DNA of 33,905 bases, from NCBI GenBank assembly GCA_030627205.1, contig DAOUSN010000029.1:1-33905 (forward strand), given 5' to 3'. The notes beneath the pieces are model-generated. The model saw nothing but the letters and a program-made list of their open reading frames with translations, ran no database searches and was not told where the DNA came from. The position numbers and the translations under genes are program-made. Positions within the stretch are counted from its first letter, which is position 1. Each line of letters begins with the position of its first letter. The DNA is from Methylococcaceae bacterium (GTDB lineage: Bacteria > Pseudomonadota > Gammaproteobacteria > Methylococcales > Methylomonadaceae). Shown here piece after piece: positions 25,205 through 33,232 of the stretch.

Positions 25205-25939
25205 ATGAATTTATTAATTGATATTGGAAATAGCCGTTTAAAATGGGTTTTGCAGACTGACAGCAATATAAATCACAGTGTCGCTCTATTTCATCAATCT
25301 GAAAATTTTACCGAACAATTAGAGCAGGACTGGCAGTTATTGGCTACTCCAAAAATAATAGCTATTTCCTCAGTTAGTTCTGAAAAAATTAAATCGAGCG
25401 TTATTAATTTGGCTCGGCAATTATGGAAAAATATAAAATTTGTAATAGCTAAAAGTTCCGTCAACGCATTTGGGGTTAAAAACAGTTATTTAGAGCCACA
25501 AAAATTAGGCGTTGATCGTTGGTTAAGTTTAATTGCTAGTTATTATTACTATCACCAGGCTTTATGGATTATTGATTGTGGTACGGCAATAACTTTGGAT
25601 TTGGTTGATGCTGAAGGTTTACATCAAGGTGGAATAATTTCACCAGGATTACAGCTCATGAAGACCTCATTATTTAGTAACACTGTTGCACTAAACCCAT
25701 TTCGTGAAGATTATAAACTAGGGTTAGCAATTCAAACTAATCATGCTATTTTTAGTGGCACACTTTATGCTGCGATAGGTTTAATTGAACAAGCCATAAA
25801 TAATCAACCTTTAAAAGCAATGCTAATATTGACTGGGGGAGATGCTACGGTAATTGCTCAAAACCTTTCTTTGCCTGTAATCATAGAGCCTGAATTAGTT
25901 TTAAAAGGTTTGGCTATTTTAATGCAAAAATATTTATGA
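25205..25939 (+). CDS. coaX: type III pantothenate kinase CoaX
   Basis: 244 residues. Phosphorylates pantothenate, the first step of CoA synthesis, in the cytoplasm. The actin-like ASKHA fold is shown by LLIDIGNSRLKW at the start (Asp near 6, phosphate loop), GVDRWLSLIA (about 101-110), IDCGTAITLDLV (about 122-133) and LTGGDA near the end. Starts with no gap after birA and overlaps the next small gene by 4 bases (ATGA), so all three are one transcript. Confidence 0.95.
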   Translation: MNLLIDIGNSRLKWVLQTDSNINHSVALFHQSENFTEQLEQDWQLLATPKIIAISSVSSEKIKSSVINLARQLWKNIKFVIAKSSVNAFGVKNSYLEPQKLGVDRWLSLIASYYYYHQALWIIDCGTAITLDLVDAEGLHQGGIISPGLQLMKTSLFSNTVALNPFREDYKLGLAIQTNHAIFSGTLYAAIGLIEQAINNQPLKAMLILTGGDATVIAQNLSLPVIIEPELVLKGLAILMQKYL

Positions 25940-26127
25940 AACCATTTTTTTTTCTGCTTTTATTTATAAATATTGTCTATTTTTTATGGCAATATCAACG
26001 TGAAACTTTAGAAAATAAGAGCGGTAATCTAAATCAACTAGCTTTACAAATACAATTACTGAAAGAAGTTCCTCAGCCGAACCTTAATCTTAGATCAGAA
26101 CAAAAAAATGGAAAGGTTAATAAATAA
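25936..26127 (+). CDS. short SPOR-protein-like membrane remnant
   Basis: 63 residues: one N-terminal membrane segment (MKPFFFLLLFINIVYFLWQY) and a polar tail that includes a LALQIQLLKE stretch. In many gammaproteobacteria the gene after birA-coaX encodes a membrane-anchored SPOR-domain protein that begins just this way (MRWLFLLLLxLNxxYFxW) and then has a peptidoglycan-binding SPOR domain. Here a stop comes before any SPOR domain and no SPOR sequence is visible downstream in any frame. The small protein is either a decayed or a naturally reduced version. Coupled to coaX by a 4-base overlap, so it is probably translated. Confidence 0.6.
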   Translation: MKPFFFLLLFINIVYFLWQYQRETLENKSGNLNQLALQIQLLKEVPQPNLNLRSEQKNGKVNK

Positions 26128-26255
26128 TTACCATTGATTGAAATATTTAAATCAGCTAGGTTATTTTTACAAGTTGCCTAAGAAATTTAACGTTATTAAT
26201 TCAGTTGTGTTTTGTGACTTAAGGTTAATAAATTATATTTTAGTCTAAACTTATA

Positions 26256-26273
26256 ATGACTCTATGGAGTCAT
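26256..26273. promoter_or_regulatory. palindrome at the promoter of the DUF4214 gene
   Basis: ATGACTC-TATG-GAGTCAT is a perfect 7-bp inverted repeat directly following and overlapping a TATAAT hexamer (26252-26257), 40 bases before the start codon. It may be an operator over the transcription start or a 5' leader hairpin; a T-rich run follows. No convincing -35 box is visible. Confidence 0.35.
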
Positions 26274-26312
26274 CTTTCTATTTTATAATTGTTTTTCAAA
26301 ATGGAGTTACCG

Positions 26313-29009
26313 ATGAGTACTGAAACGTTTACTGAGCAACTCTATTTAACTTATTTGGGTCGTCCCTCTAATGAGGTTGGCAAAGCATATTGGGTTCGGC
26401 AAATAGATTCTCGCGTATTAACCGCTTCAGAAGTCACCTTAAACTTCATAGAAAGCCAGGAATTTATTGATAGTGTTTCACCGATAACATTACTTTATTA
26501 TGCTTATTTTAATCGTATTCCAGATATAGAAGGACTGTTATTTTGGATTAATAAATTTAAATCAGGGATTTCAATTCAAAAAATTAGCTCTGAATTTGCA
26601 GCTTCGATTGAATTTCAGGCGGGTTATGCAGGCTTACCGAATAATGACGCAATTTTTGATAAATTATTTTCAAATGTTTTTCAACGTCAAGCAACATTTA
26701 CTGCTAAAACGCATTGGATAAACGCTTTTGAAAGTGGGCAAAAGTTAGCAGATATTATGATTATTTTTTCAACGTCTCCTGAGTTTATTACTTTAAATAG
26801 AGATGAAATACAAATAACACTTGAATATTTTGGTATATTAGGGACACAGCCGACTCGTGAGCAAGTTAATGAGGCAATTGTTGAAAACGATTCAGTTGCA
26901 TTGATTACTCGTCTTTACACTAGTGATTTATATCAAGGTGAAACAGTTCCTTTTCTGATTACAAGTGGCAGTGTCATTGCAAGCGGTGCTGTTGTTGGTG
27001 CAACTGTTTTTATTGATACAAATAATGATGGGGTTTTAAATGAAAATGAACTTTCAACCAAAACGGATAATTTAGGTGCGTGGTCATTTACTGGGCAAGA
27101 AACATTTGCAGGAAAAATTGTCGTGTTTGGTGGCATTGATATTTCAACAAGTCAGTCGGTAGAAGGAACGATTACAGTGGATGGTGGAACTTCAGTTATC
27201 CAAGTAGAAACTAAGCCCTTAACAAGCTCTTTAAGATATACCACAGGTTCTGTGCCGCCGCTGACTGAAACAACATTAACAGTCAGTGAATCTAATATTT
27301 TACGTATTTTTGCAACCTTTAATCAACCGATTCAAATTGAAACTATTCCAATAATAACGATTAGTAATGGTTCAAGTGATATTATTATTGACGCAAGTAT
27401 GAAAAGTGTCAGTGATATTAACTATTATTACGATTTAGATGTCCCGATAGGTGATTTTACTGGAACAGTAACAATTAATACGAAAGCCATACAAACAGGT
27501 GTTATCAATGATATTATTTCAACAAATACCATTTTTGCGGTTAATAATGCCCCCGCTATTTCATCACCTGATATAGTGAAAGCTATTGACGAAAATAGTG
27601 GTGCAGGTCAAATTATTTATACTGCTGTCTCTGATGACCCTAACGCTCTTTATAGTTTAAGAAATACAGGAGATATAGCTTTATTGTCGATTGATCCTAA
27701 AACTGGGGCTGTTACTCTTGTTGGTAATCCTGATTTTGAAATAAAATCTAAGTATAATTTTACTGTTGTTACTAGTGATACTGCAGGTAATGCAAATAGA
27801 AAAGACCTAACTCTTGATATTAATGATTTAGATGAAGTTGCCTCGGTGGTCACAGGAGTTAGTTCAACGACTGCAGATGGCAGTTATAAATCTGGTGATG
27901 TTATAGTCATCACGGTGGATTTCAATGAAACAGTTGCAGTTACTGGTGTTCCTACGTTGACACTTAAAATTGGAGCAACTGAAAAAGTTATCAATTATAT
28001 CTCAGGATCTGGAACAAATAGCTTAACGTTTAATTACACGGTAGATACTGCAGATGCAGAAGCTGATTTAGATTATACAAGTACAACGGCTTTAAATTTA
28101 AATGGCGGAACAATAAAAGATACTGCTGGAAATAATGCCTTACTAATATTAGCCATACCTGCTGCGGAAGGATCGTTAGCAACCAGTAAAGATATTGTGC
28201 TTGATAATGTTGCCCCATTATTGACAAGTCATGCTCCTGTTGATAATGCTACTAATGTTCCTGTTAACAGCAACATTACGTTAAGCTTTAATGAAAATAT
28301 TGCTTTAGGGACTGGAAATATTAGATTAAGTAGTGGTAGTGATAGCAAAATAATTAATTTAAAAACGGATGTCAGTCAATTATCAATTAATGGAAATACA
28401 CTAACTATTAATCCAACTGATGATTTAGCAAAAGGATTATCAACTTACACAGTAGTAGTTGAAGCAGGCTCTATAACTGATATTGCAGGGAATGGTTATG
28501 GGGGGTTAACAACGACCTTCACGACGGCAATTAATACTAACGTGGTTATTTTTGATATGGTTGGTAGCAAAAGTTCAGATCATAGCGAAAGAATATTTGA
28601 TGCTAACGTTGATTATAAAATTTATTTAAAAGTAGATAGTAACTCAACAACTTTAAATGCTACAGCACCATCTTTTACCAAATGGACAGGAGGAGAAAAC
28701 CTAGGTACAGGTGATGAGATTATTTTAGTGGGTGATGGAACTGTTATTCAAGGAGCAGAAGGCAATCCAATTTTATCAGCAGGAAAAATAACTGATTTAA
28801 AAAATAAAATTGAATGGATAACCGTTGTTAATGACGATTCAGTGGATGGTAAAGCATTTATTTTAAATAAAATTGGAATAGGAACAAGAGCTTTTGGTGA
28901 AATTACAAAAAAAGCTACTTTATGGACTGGAACGGCAAATCTTGAGTTGATAGGAAAAACGCAGAAAATAAATATACCTGCGGGTATTATGATATCTCAA
29001 GGATTATAG
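26313..29009 (+). CDS. large DUF4214 protein with cadherin/Ig-like repeats (secreted adhesin candidate)
   Basis: 898 residues from ATG 26313, which has a clear GGAG ribosome site at 26303-26306; the frame is open 8 codons further upstream without support. Residues about 5-165 are three DUF4214 units (for example LYLTYLGRPSNEVGKAYWV, LYYAYFNRIPDIEGLLFWI, LFSNVFQRQATFTAKTHWI). An SdrD_B-like domain follows with a calcium-loop DTNNDGVLNENE (about 234-245), a cadherin-like repeat (DENSGAGQIIYT near 430), and Ig-like repeats of the SGDVIVITVDFNETV and Big_5 type (about 530-740). The last 130 residues are unlike anything I know. There is no Sec signal; type I secretion, usual for this class, is inferred. 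No RTX nonapeptides are seen. Confidence 0.85.
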   Translation: MSTETFTEQLYLTYLGRPSNEVGKAYWVRQIDSRVLTASEVTLNFIESQEFIDSVSPITLLYYAYFNRIPDIEGLLFWINKFKSGISIQKISSEFAASIEFQAGYAGLPNNDAIFDKLFSNVFQRQATFTAKTHWINAFESGQKLADIMIIFSTSPEFITLNRDEIQITLEYFGILGTQPTREQVNEAIVENDSVALITRLYTSDLYQGETVPFLITSGSVIASGAVVGATVFIDTNNDGVLNENELSTKTDNLGAWSFTGQETFAGKIVVFGGIDISTSQSVEGTITVDGGTSVIQVETKPLTSSLRYTTGSVPPLTETTLTVSESNILRIFATFNQPIQIETIPIITISNGSSDIIIDASMKSVSDINYYYDLDVPIGDFTGTVTINTKAIQTGVINDIISTNTIFAVNNAPAISSPDIVKAIDENSGAGQIIYTAVSDDPNALYSLRNTGDIALLSIDPKTGAVTLVGNPDFEIKSKYNFTVVTSDTAGNANRKDLTLDINDLDEVASVVTGVSSTTADGSYKSGDVIVITVDFNETVAVTGVPTLTLKIGATEKVINYISGSGTNSLTFNYTVDTADAEADLDYTSTTALNLNGGTIKDTAGNNALLILAIPAAEGSLATSKDIVLDNVAPLLTSHAPVDNATNVPVNSNITLSFNENIALGTGNIRLSSGSDSKIINLKTDVSQLSINGNTLTINPTDDLAKGLSTYTVVVEAGSITDIAGNGYGGLTTTFTTAINTNVVIFDMVGSKSSDHSERIFDANVDYKIYLKVDSNSTTLNATAPSFTKWTGGENLGTGDEIILVGDGTVIQGAEGNPILSAGKITDLKNKIEWITVVNDDSVDGKAFILNKIGIGTRAFGEITKKATLWTGTANLELIGKTQKINIPAGIMISQGL

Positions 29010-29057
29010 TTTGAATTGAGAAATGAGTTATTTAATTTATAAAAACAGGAAAATATT

Positions 29058-29765
29058 ATGATAGAAACTGGACTAATACTGGGTGGCTTTTTAATCTCTT
29101 TAGTGGGATTTGTTTTTTTCTTAAGGCATTTAGAAATTACTAAAAAAGCAAAACTTACTATACAAGAAGAAGAGTCTTGTGCGCTTGAATCAGAACCAAT
29201 AGCTACGGTAAAAGATGTTAAAGCAAAAGAAACTCAGGTTATTGCAAAAAAAGAAGTTGAGGTTAATGTTATAACTCCTTCTTCCAAAATAGAAAAAGAT
29301 CTTGAAATAAATGAGTATTTCCCTCAAGACTCTATGCTAAGACGGCATTATCTAACGCATTTAGAAATGATGCTTGAGTTAATTTATACACCTCGTCCCA
29401 CTGATTCCACATTAAAACGTCATTATCAGACAATGATTGCGGCAAGAATTGAAGATTGTCTAAATAATAAAAATAAAATGGAGCTAATGACTTTTAATTA
29501 TGAAGTTATTAAAGCCAAATTAATAAATAAACCCGCTATAATAAAGGTTATAACAGCGGTCAAACCACAACAACAAAAAATTTCTCAGAGTTTTAAAGCA
29601 ATACTTCCTGAAGAGGGTGTACAAAGAAGACATTATTTAACTAATATACGCGCTATTGTAGAATCTAACTATCCACCTTGTCCTACAGAGTCAGCCTTAA
29701 AGCGTCATTATAAAACCATGATTAATTCAGAAATTGAACAGTATTTATTAACTACGACCGCATAA
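29058..29765 (+). CDS. membrane-anchored protein with duplicated RHY repeat
   Basis: 235 residues. Residues 5-24 form a membrane segment, then an acidic/Lys-rich linker (25-85). Two repeats of about 46 residues follow (89-135 and 184-229), each with two RHY motifs spaced identically: RRHYLT and, 26 residues later, LKRHYxTMI, with PRPTDST or PCPTESA just before the second. I recall similar xLRRHY/PTDSxLxRHY repeats in uncharacterised proteins of related bacteria, but no function is known. The gene starts 48 bases after the DUF4214 gene on the same strand, so the two may act together at the cell surface. Not an enzyme as far as can be seen. Confidence 0.68.
   Translation: MIETGLILGGFLISLVGFVFFLRHLEITKKAKLTIQEEESCALESEPIATVKDVKAKETQVIAKKEVEVNVITPSSKIEKDLEINEYFPQDSMLRRHYLTHLEMMLELIYTPRPTDSTLKRHYQTMIAARIEDCLNNKNKMELMTFNYEVIKAKLINKPAIIKVITAVKPQQQKISQSFKAILPEEGVQRRHYLTNIRAIVESNYPPCPTESALKRHYKTMINSEIEQYLLTTTA
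29322..29462 (+). repeat. RHY repeat copy 1 (protein-level duplication)
   Basis: Encodes residues 89-135 of the repeat protein, aligned without gaps to copy 2 at 29607-29744; identical positions include RRHYLT and LKRHY-TMI. DNA similarity is lower than protein similarity, so the duplication is old. Confidence 0.6.
29607..29744 (+). repeat. RHY repeat copy 2 (protein-level duplication)
   Basis: Encodes residues 184-229, the second copy of the RRHYLT(...)LKRHYxTMI unit; the 26-residue spacing between the two RHY motifs is the same as in copy 1. Confidence 0.6.
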
Positions 29766-29855
29766 TTAATAATTTTTACAAGACTGTAGCTTTCATTTAC
29801 AGTTCAAATTAAAATAGTAGAATTACTCACCTTTTCTGTTTTTTACGGATACTCC

Positions 29856-30764
29856 ATGACTGATTATAAATTAACCCATCTAAAACAACTGGAAGCTGAA
29901 AGTATCCATATTATCCGTGAAGTAGCGGCTGAATTTGAGCGTCCAGTGATGCTTTATTCAATTGGTAAAGACTCCGCAGTGATGTTACATTTAGCCATAA
30001 AAGCTTTTTATCCTGGTAAACTTCCATTTCCCTTAATGCATATTGATACCACCTGGAAATTTAAGGAAATGATTACGTTTCGTGATAAATTAGTTAAAGA
30101 TTTAGGGCTAGAATTATTAGTGCATAGTAATCAGGAAGGCATTGACCAAGGGGTCGGGCCTTTTACACACGGGAGTAAAAAACATACCGATGTGATGAAA
30201 ACCGATGCCTTAAAGCAAGGACTAAATAAATATAAATTTGATGCCGCTTTCGGAGGTGCGCGACGTGATGAAGAAAAATCACGTGCAAAAGAGCGAGTTT
30301 ATTCATTTAGAGATAAAAATCATCGTTGGGATCCTAAAAACCAACGCCCTGAATTATGGAATATTTATAATGGTAAATTAGATCAGGATGAAAGTATTCG
30401 TGTTTTTCCCTTATCAAATTGGACCGAGTTAGATATTTGGCAATATATTCATTTAGAAAGTATTCCGATTGTACCGCTATATTTTGCTAAACAACGTCCT
30501 GTAGTTGAAAAAGACGGAATGTTAATTATGGTTGATGATGACAGAATGCCGATTGGTGAAAATGAAAAAGTAGAAATGAAAATGGTTCGTTTCCGTACTT
30601 TAGGTTGTTATCCATTAACTGGAGCGGTGGAATCAACGGCAACAACGCTACCTGAAATTATTCAAGAAATGTTATTAACCACAACATCTGAGCGTCAAGG
30701 GCGTTTAATAGATCACGATCAATCAGGATCTATGGAGCAGAAAAAACGCGAAGGGTATTTTTGA
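29856..30764 (+). CDS. cysD: sulfate adenylyltransferase small subunit CysD
   Basis: 302 residues, the full CysD length. Catalyses, with the GTPase CysN, sulfate + ATP to adenosine 5'-phosphosulfate. The PP-loop [13 protein letters not shown] (35-47) binds ATP, and [16 protein letters not shown] (about 131-146) and ELDIWQYI are CysD hallmarks. Normally cysN follows at once in the same operon. Here the next gene, 15 bases on, is a nuclease-like protein of an accessory islet, and no cysN is in the window. It may serve sulfate assimilation or, in sulfur oxidisers, sulfite metabolism. Confidence 0.97.
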   Translation: MTDYKLTHLKQLEAESIHIIREVAAEFERPVMLYSIGKDSAVMLHLAIKAFYPGKLPFPLMHIDTTWKFKEMITFRDKLVKDLGLELLVHSNQEGIDQGVGPFTHGSKKHTDVMKTDALKQGLNKYKFDAAFGGARRDEEKSRAKERVYSFRDKNHRWDPKNQRPELWNIYNGKLDQDESIRVFPLSNWTELDIWQYIHLESIPIVPLYFAKQRPVVEKDGMLIMVDDDRMPIGENEKVEMKMVRFRTLGCYPLTGAVESTATTLPEIIQEMLLTTTSERQGRLIDHDQSGSMEQKKREGYF

Positions 30765-30779
30765 GCTTAGGAATTTGCG

Positions 30780-31382
30780 ATGAGAAAATCTTATTCAAAC
30801 TTTAGTTTTGAAGATATTAAGAATTTAGGACTTAATACCGTTCGATCTGAGTTATTTTTAGAGGTTGAAACGCCACTAACGCCCTCAGATTTTTTACTTA
30901 AAACCTTAGAAATTAATAAGGAAATTCCTATTGAATCTGAAAAAGCAAAATCTGAGTTATTAATTACTCCGATATTGACTGAAATTAGACGGCATAATCC
31001 AAAAAAGTTTACTTATTTTTCAGGATATCAATTTAATGTTGATAGTAAATTAGGTTTAAAAGGTTTTTGTGATTTTATTATTTCCAAAAAATACAATGCA
31101 GCTTTTATTGAATGCCCTCTTGTTGCCGTTGTTGAAGTTAAAAGTAATCAAGATTTACCTGATGCGTCTCCTCAATGTATTGCTGAAATGTACGCAGCTC
31201 AATTATATAATGAAAAAAATGAGGAAAAAATCACAGCTATTTATGGCTCAATTACTAATGGTTATGAATGGATTTTTTTAAAGCTTGAAGGTAAAGACGT
31301 TATCCTTGATAGTAATCGTTATGGTATTAAAAACCTGCCTGAGTTGTTAGGAATTTGGCAGGTTATTATTGATAGTTTTTGA
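30780..31382 (+). CDS. PD-(D/E)XK nuclease-like protein A
   Basis: 200 residues, no signal or membrane part. The core residues of the PD-(D/E)XK fold are in order: E59 in KAKSELLITPIL, D98 in GFCDFII, E119-V-K121 in VVEVK, and Q132 in SPQCIAEM. The GSITNGYEWIFLKLE segment then leads to a helical end. It is a clear paralog of protein B at 33233 (about 35-40 percent identity by eye over the core; same motif order). The family is not one I can name. It starts 15 bases after cysD with an AGGA ribosome site, on the same strand as the ATPase/TOPRIM genes. A DNA- or RNA-cleaving role is inferred from the catalytic residues. Confidence 0.75.
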   Translation: MRKSYSNFSFEDIKNLGLNTVRSELFLEVETPLTPSDFLLKTLEINKEIPIESEKAKSELLITPILTEIRRHNPKKFTYFSGYQFNVDSKLGLKGFCDFIISKKYNAAFIECPLVAVVEVKSNQDLPDASPQCIAEMYAAQLYNEKNEEKITAIYGSITNGYEWIFLKLEGKDVILDSNRYGIKNLPELLGIWQVIIDSF

Positions 31383-31474
31383 GGTAGTTAAAAATTAGAT
31401 TAGTAGAAGTTAGGTAAAATAAAATTAATAATTAATAATAATTATGGTAAATCATTTAAAAATTAAATCTTAGT

Positions 31475-32560
31475 ATGATTGAATCTATTGAAATTAAAAA
31501 CTTCCGTTGTTTTAAAGACACTAAAATAACCCAATTTGGACGGGTTAATCTTTTGGGTGGGTTGAACAATTCTGGAAAAACTGCTTTATTAGAGACAATA
31601 CATTTAGCTCAAAATCCTGATATTGAGATTATCCGAGGATTACAAAATAAAGTTAGGCGTGAAAGTGATTTGTTTATAAAAGCGAATCCTGAAAGTGCTT
31701 GGGATAATTTTTTTTACCAACAAAATACAAAAGAAATTATCTCAATTAATACTACGAATAATGAAAAAATAATTAGAAAGGTATTATTGAAATGTAATGA
31801 TGACATTTCAGGTTGTGTAGAATTTATGCAAAACCAAGATTTTGATAGCGAAACGAAAAAATATATTGAGGATATTTCCATTTCAAAAAAATCAGTATTG
31901 CACCTTGATGCGGAGGATAATGGAAAAATCGTAGCTTCTTCTTTCGTAATTGCCGATACACGAAGAGGTATTACAGGAACTTCTAAACTAAAGCAACTAG
32001 AACAATCTACTATATTTTTATTAACGGGTTTAAAGCTACAATTAACCTCTCATTATGAACAAGCACGATTTGATGGGAAAGCAGATATTGTATTAAATGC
32101 TATACGGATAATAGATAACACGATTGAAAAAATAGAGGTTTTTAATATTGGTGAGCCAATAATTTATTTAACCAAAAAAGATGGAGTGCGTATGCCACTT
32201 TCACTTTTTGGAGATGCTGTGAATACGGTCTTAAAATTTATTTTAAGCATTATAAATAATCCAAAAAAGATTATTTTAATTGACGAAATTGAAAATGGCA
32301 TCCATTTTACTAATCAAGAAAAAATATGGGAAATGCTATTTAACTTGGCGATTGAATACAAGGTACAAATTTTTTCGACAACGCATAGCTTAGAAATGAT
32401 TAAGGCTTTTACTTATATTGCCCAAAAGTTTCCCGAAGATGCCGTTTATTTTGAAATGGTTAGAAGCCAAAAGACACAGAAGATAAAAGCGATAAAACAT
32501 AATTTAGACACACTAAATTTTGAACTTGAACGAAATATTGGAATTAGGGGGGATTCATAA
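31475..32560 (+). CDS. OLD/AAA15-type ATPase
   Basis: 361 residues. SMC/ABC-like ATPase of the AAA15/AAA21 class: N-terminal IESIEIKNFRCFKDTKI, Walker A GLNNSGKT (29-36), an ABC-signature equivalent MPLSLFGDAVNTVL (about 240-253), Walker B IILIDEIENGIHF (D270, E271) and the switch histidine STTHS (H304). These are the ATPase parts of OLD-family nucleases and of split systems in which the TOPRIM nuclease is a separate protein. Here the TOPRIM gene starts 2 bases after its stop. AAA15-TOPRIM pairs are found in anti-phage systems (OLD, PARIS AriA/AriB); assignment to defence is inference. The C-terminal part carries no TOPRIM domain. Confidence 0.85.
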   Translation: MIESIEIKNFRCFKDTKITQFGRVNLLGGLNNSGKTALLETIHLAQNPDIEIIRGLQNKVRRESDLFIKANPESAWDNFFYQQNTKEIISINTTNNEKIIRKVLLKCNDDISGCVEFMQNQDFDSETKKYIEDISISKKSVLHLDAEDNGKIVASSFVIADTRRGITGTSKLKQLEQSTIFLLTGLKLQLTSHYEQARFDGKADIVLNAIRIIDNTIEKIEVFNIGEPIIYLTKKDGVRMPLSLFGDAVNTVLKFILSIINNPKKIILIDEIENGIHFTNQEKIWEMLFNLAIEYKVQIFSTTHSLEMIKAFTYIAQKFPEDAVYFEMVRSQKTQKIKAIKHNLDTLNFELERNIGIRGDS

Positions 32561-32562
32561 TA

Positions 32563-32673
32563 ATGAAGAACCTTTTACTTGTAGAAAGTGAAAATGATAA
32601 ATTATTTTTTGAAGCAATCATTAAAAATTTAGGGAATGAATATAGAATGTTTAGGCGGCGAGGGAAATCTTAA
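32563..32673 (+). pseudogene. 5' fragment of the TOPRIM gene, separated by a +1 frameshift
   Basis: ATG 32563 opens 36 codons reading MKNLLLVESENDKLFFEAII then KNLGNEYRM to a stop at 32671-32673. The first 26 residues are the missing start of the downstream DUF3226-like protein: LLVExxNDKLFFEAI is the first strand and acidic motif (E9) of a TOPRIM fold. The continuation (IECLGGEGNL) is in the +1 frame. The join falls at about 32633-32660. A sequencing error, a mutation, or programmed frameshifting would all give this picture. Homopolymers nearby (AAAAATTT, GGG) favour indel or error. Confidence 0.65.
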
Positions 32674-33226
32674 AGAATCATTAAACGTACTTAAAAATAC
32701 AGCCATTAAAAATGACGACATAAAAAAAGTTGGAATAATTCTTGATCAAGATAAAAAAACAAAAGTAGAGCGGCTAACAATAATTAATGGTTTTATTCAG
32801 GATATTTTTCAGGATAACTCAAAAACTATCAGTGATACACATGAGTTTATTACGCTTGTAGCAGATGAAGATACAGAATTTGAATTGGCTTGTTATTTTG
32901 TTAATTTAAATGGACAAGGTGAATTAGAAAATATTTTAAAGGAAATAAAATCTAAGGACTCACCTCATGCAGATTGTTTGGATAAATGGGTTAATTGTTT
33001 AAAAAATAAAAATGAAATTTTTAAGGAAAAGGATTTATTAAAAGAATGGGTTAGGTTTTATATTCGCTATGATACTTGTCAAGGGCGTGATAGAAATCAA
33101 GCACATCGAAAATGTGATATGAAAGCAGCATTAGGAAAATCTATTTGGGATTTTGAGCATAAATGTTTAAATGAATTAAAACGTTTTTTAAAATCATTCA
33201 AAAAAGAGACCAATATTTTGGAGTAA
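32636..33226 (+). CDS. TOPRIM / DUF3226-like protein (lacks its 5' end in frame)
   Basis: 196 residues from ATG 32636; the natural start is probably ATG 32563 in another frame. The sequence IECLGGEGNLKESLNVL (about 3-19) and VGIILDQDKKTKVERL (about 33-48, the DxD-type TOPRIM acidic motif) match the DUF3226 pattern, with LVADEDTEFELACYF (about 77-91) and a long helical end. TOPRIM domains bind divalent metal and cut or join nucleic acid phosphodiester bonds. The catalytic glutamate of the first strand lies in the separated N-terminal fragment, so the protein from this start would be inactive. Placed between the ATPase and protein B. Confidence 0.75.
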   Translation: MNIECLGGEGNLKESLNVLKNTAIKNDDIKKVGIILDQDKKTKVERLTIINGFIQDIFQDNSKTISDTHEFITLVADEDTEFELACYFVNLNGQGELENILKEIKSKDSPHADCLDKWVNCLKNKNEIFKEKDLLKEWVRFYIRYDTCQGRDRNQAHRKCDMKAALGKSIWDFEHKCLNELKRFLKSFKKETNILE

Positions 33227-33232
33227 ATTTTA

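Noticed and set aside
26289-26312. 8-codon upstream extension of the DUF4214 protein (TTG start)
   Set aside because: ATG 26313 has a clear GGAG site; the upstream one does not.
27650-28227. minus-strand ORFs inside the DUF4214 gene
   Set aside because: Low-complexity shadows of the Ig-like repeats on the opposite strand.
31069-31281. 70-residue ORF inside nuclease-like A
   Set aside because: Alternate-frame shadow, leucine/lysine-rich, no ribosome site.
32633-32660. programmed +1 frameshifting as an explanation for the split TOPRIM gene
   Set aside because: No recognisable slippery site or stimulator is seen and homopolymers nearby make an indel or sequencing error simpler; not excluded.
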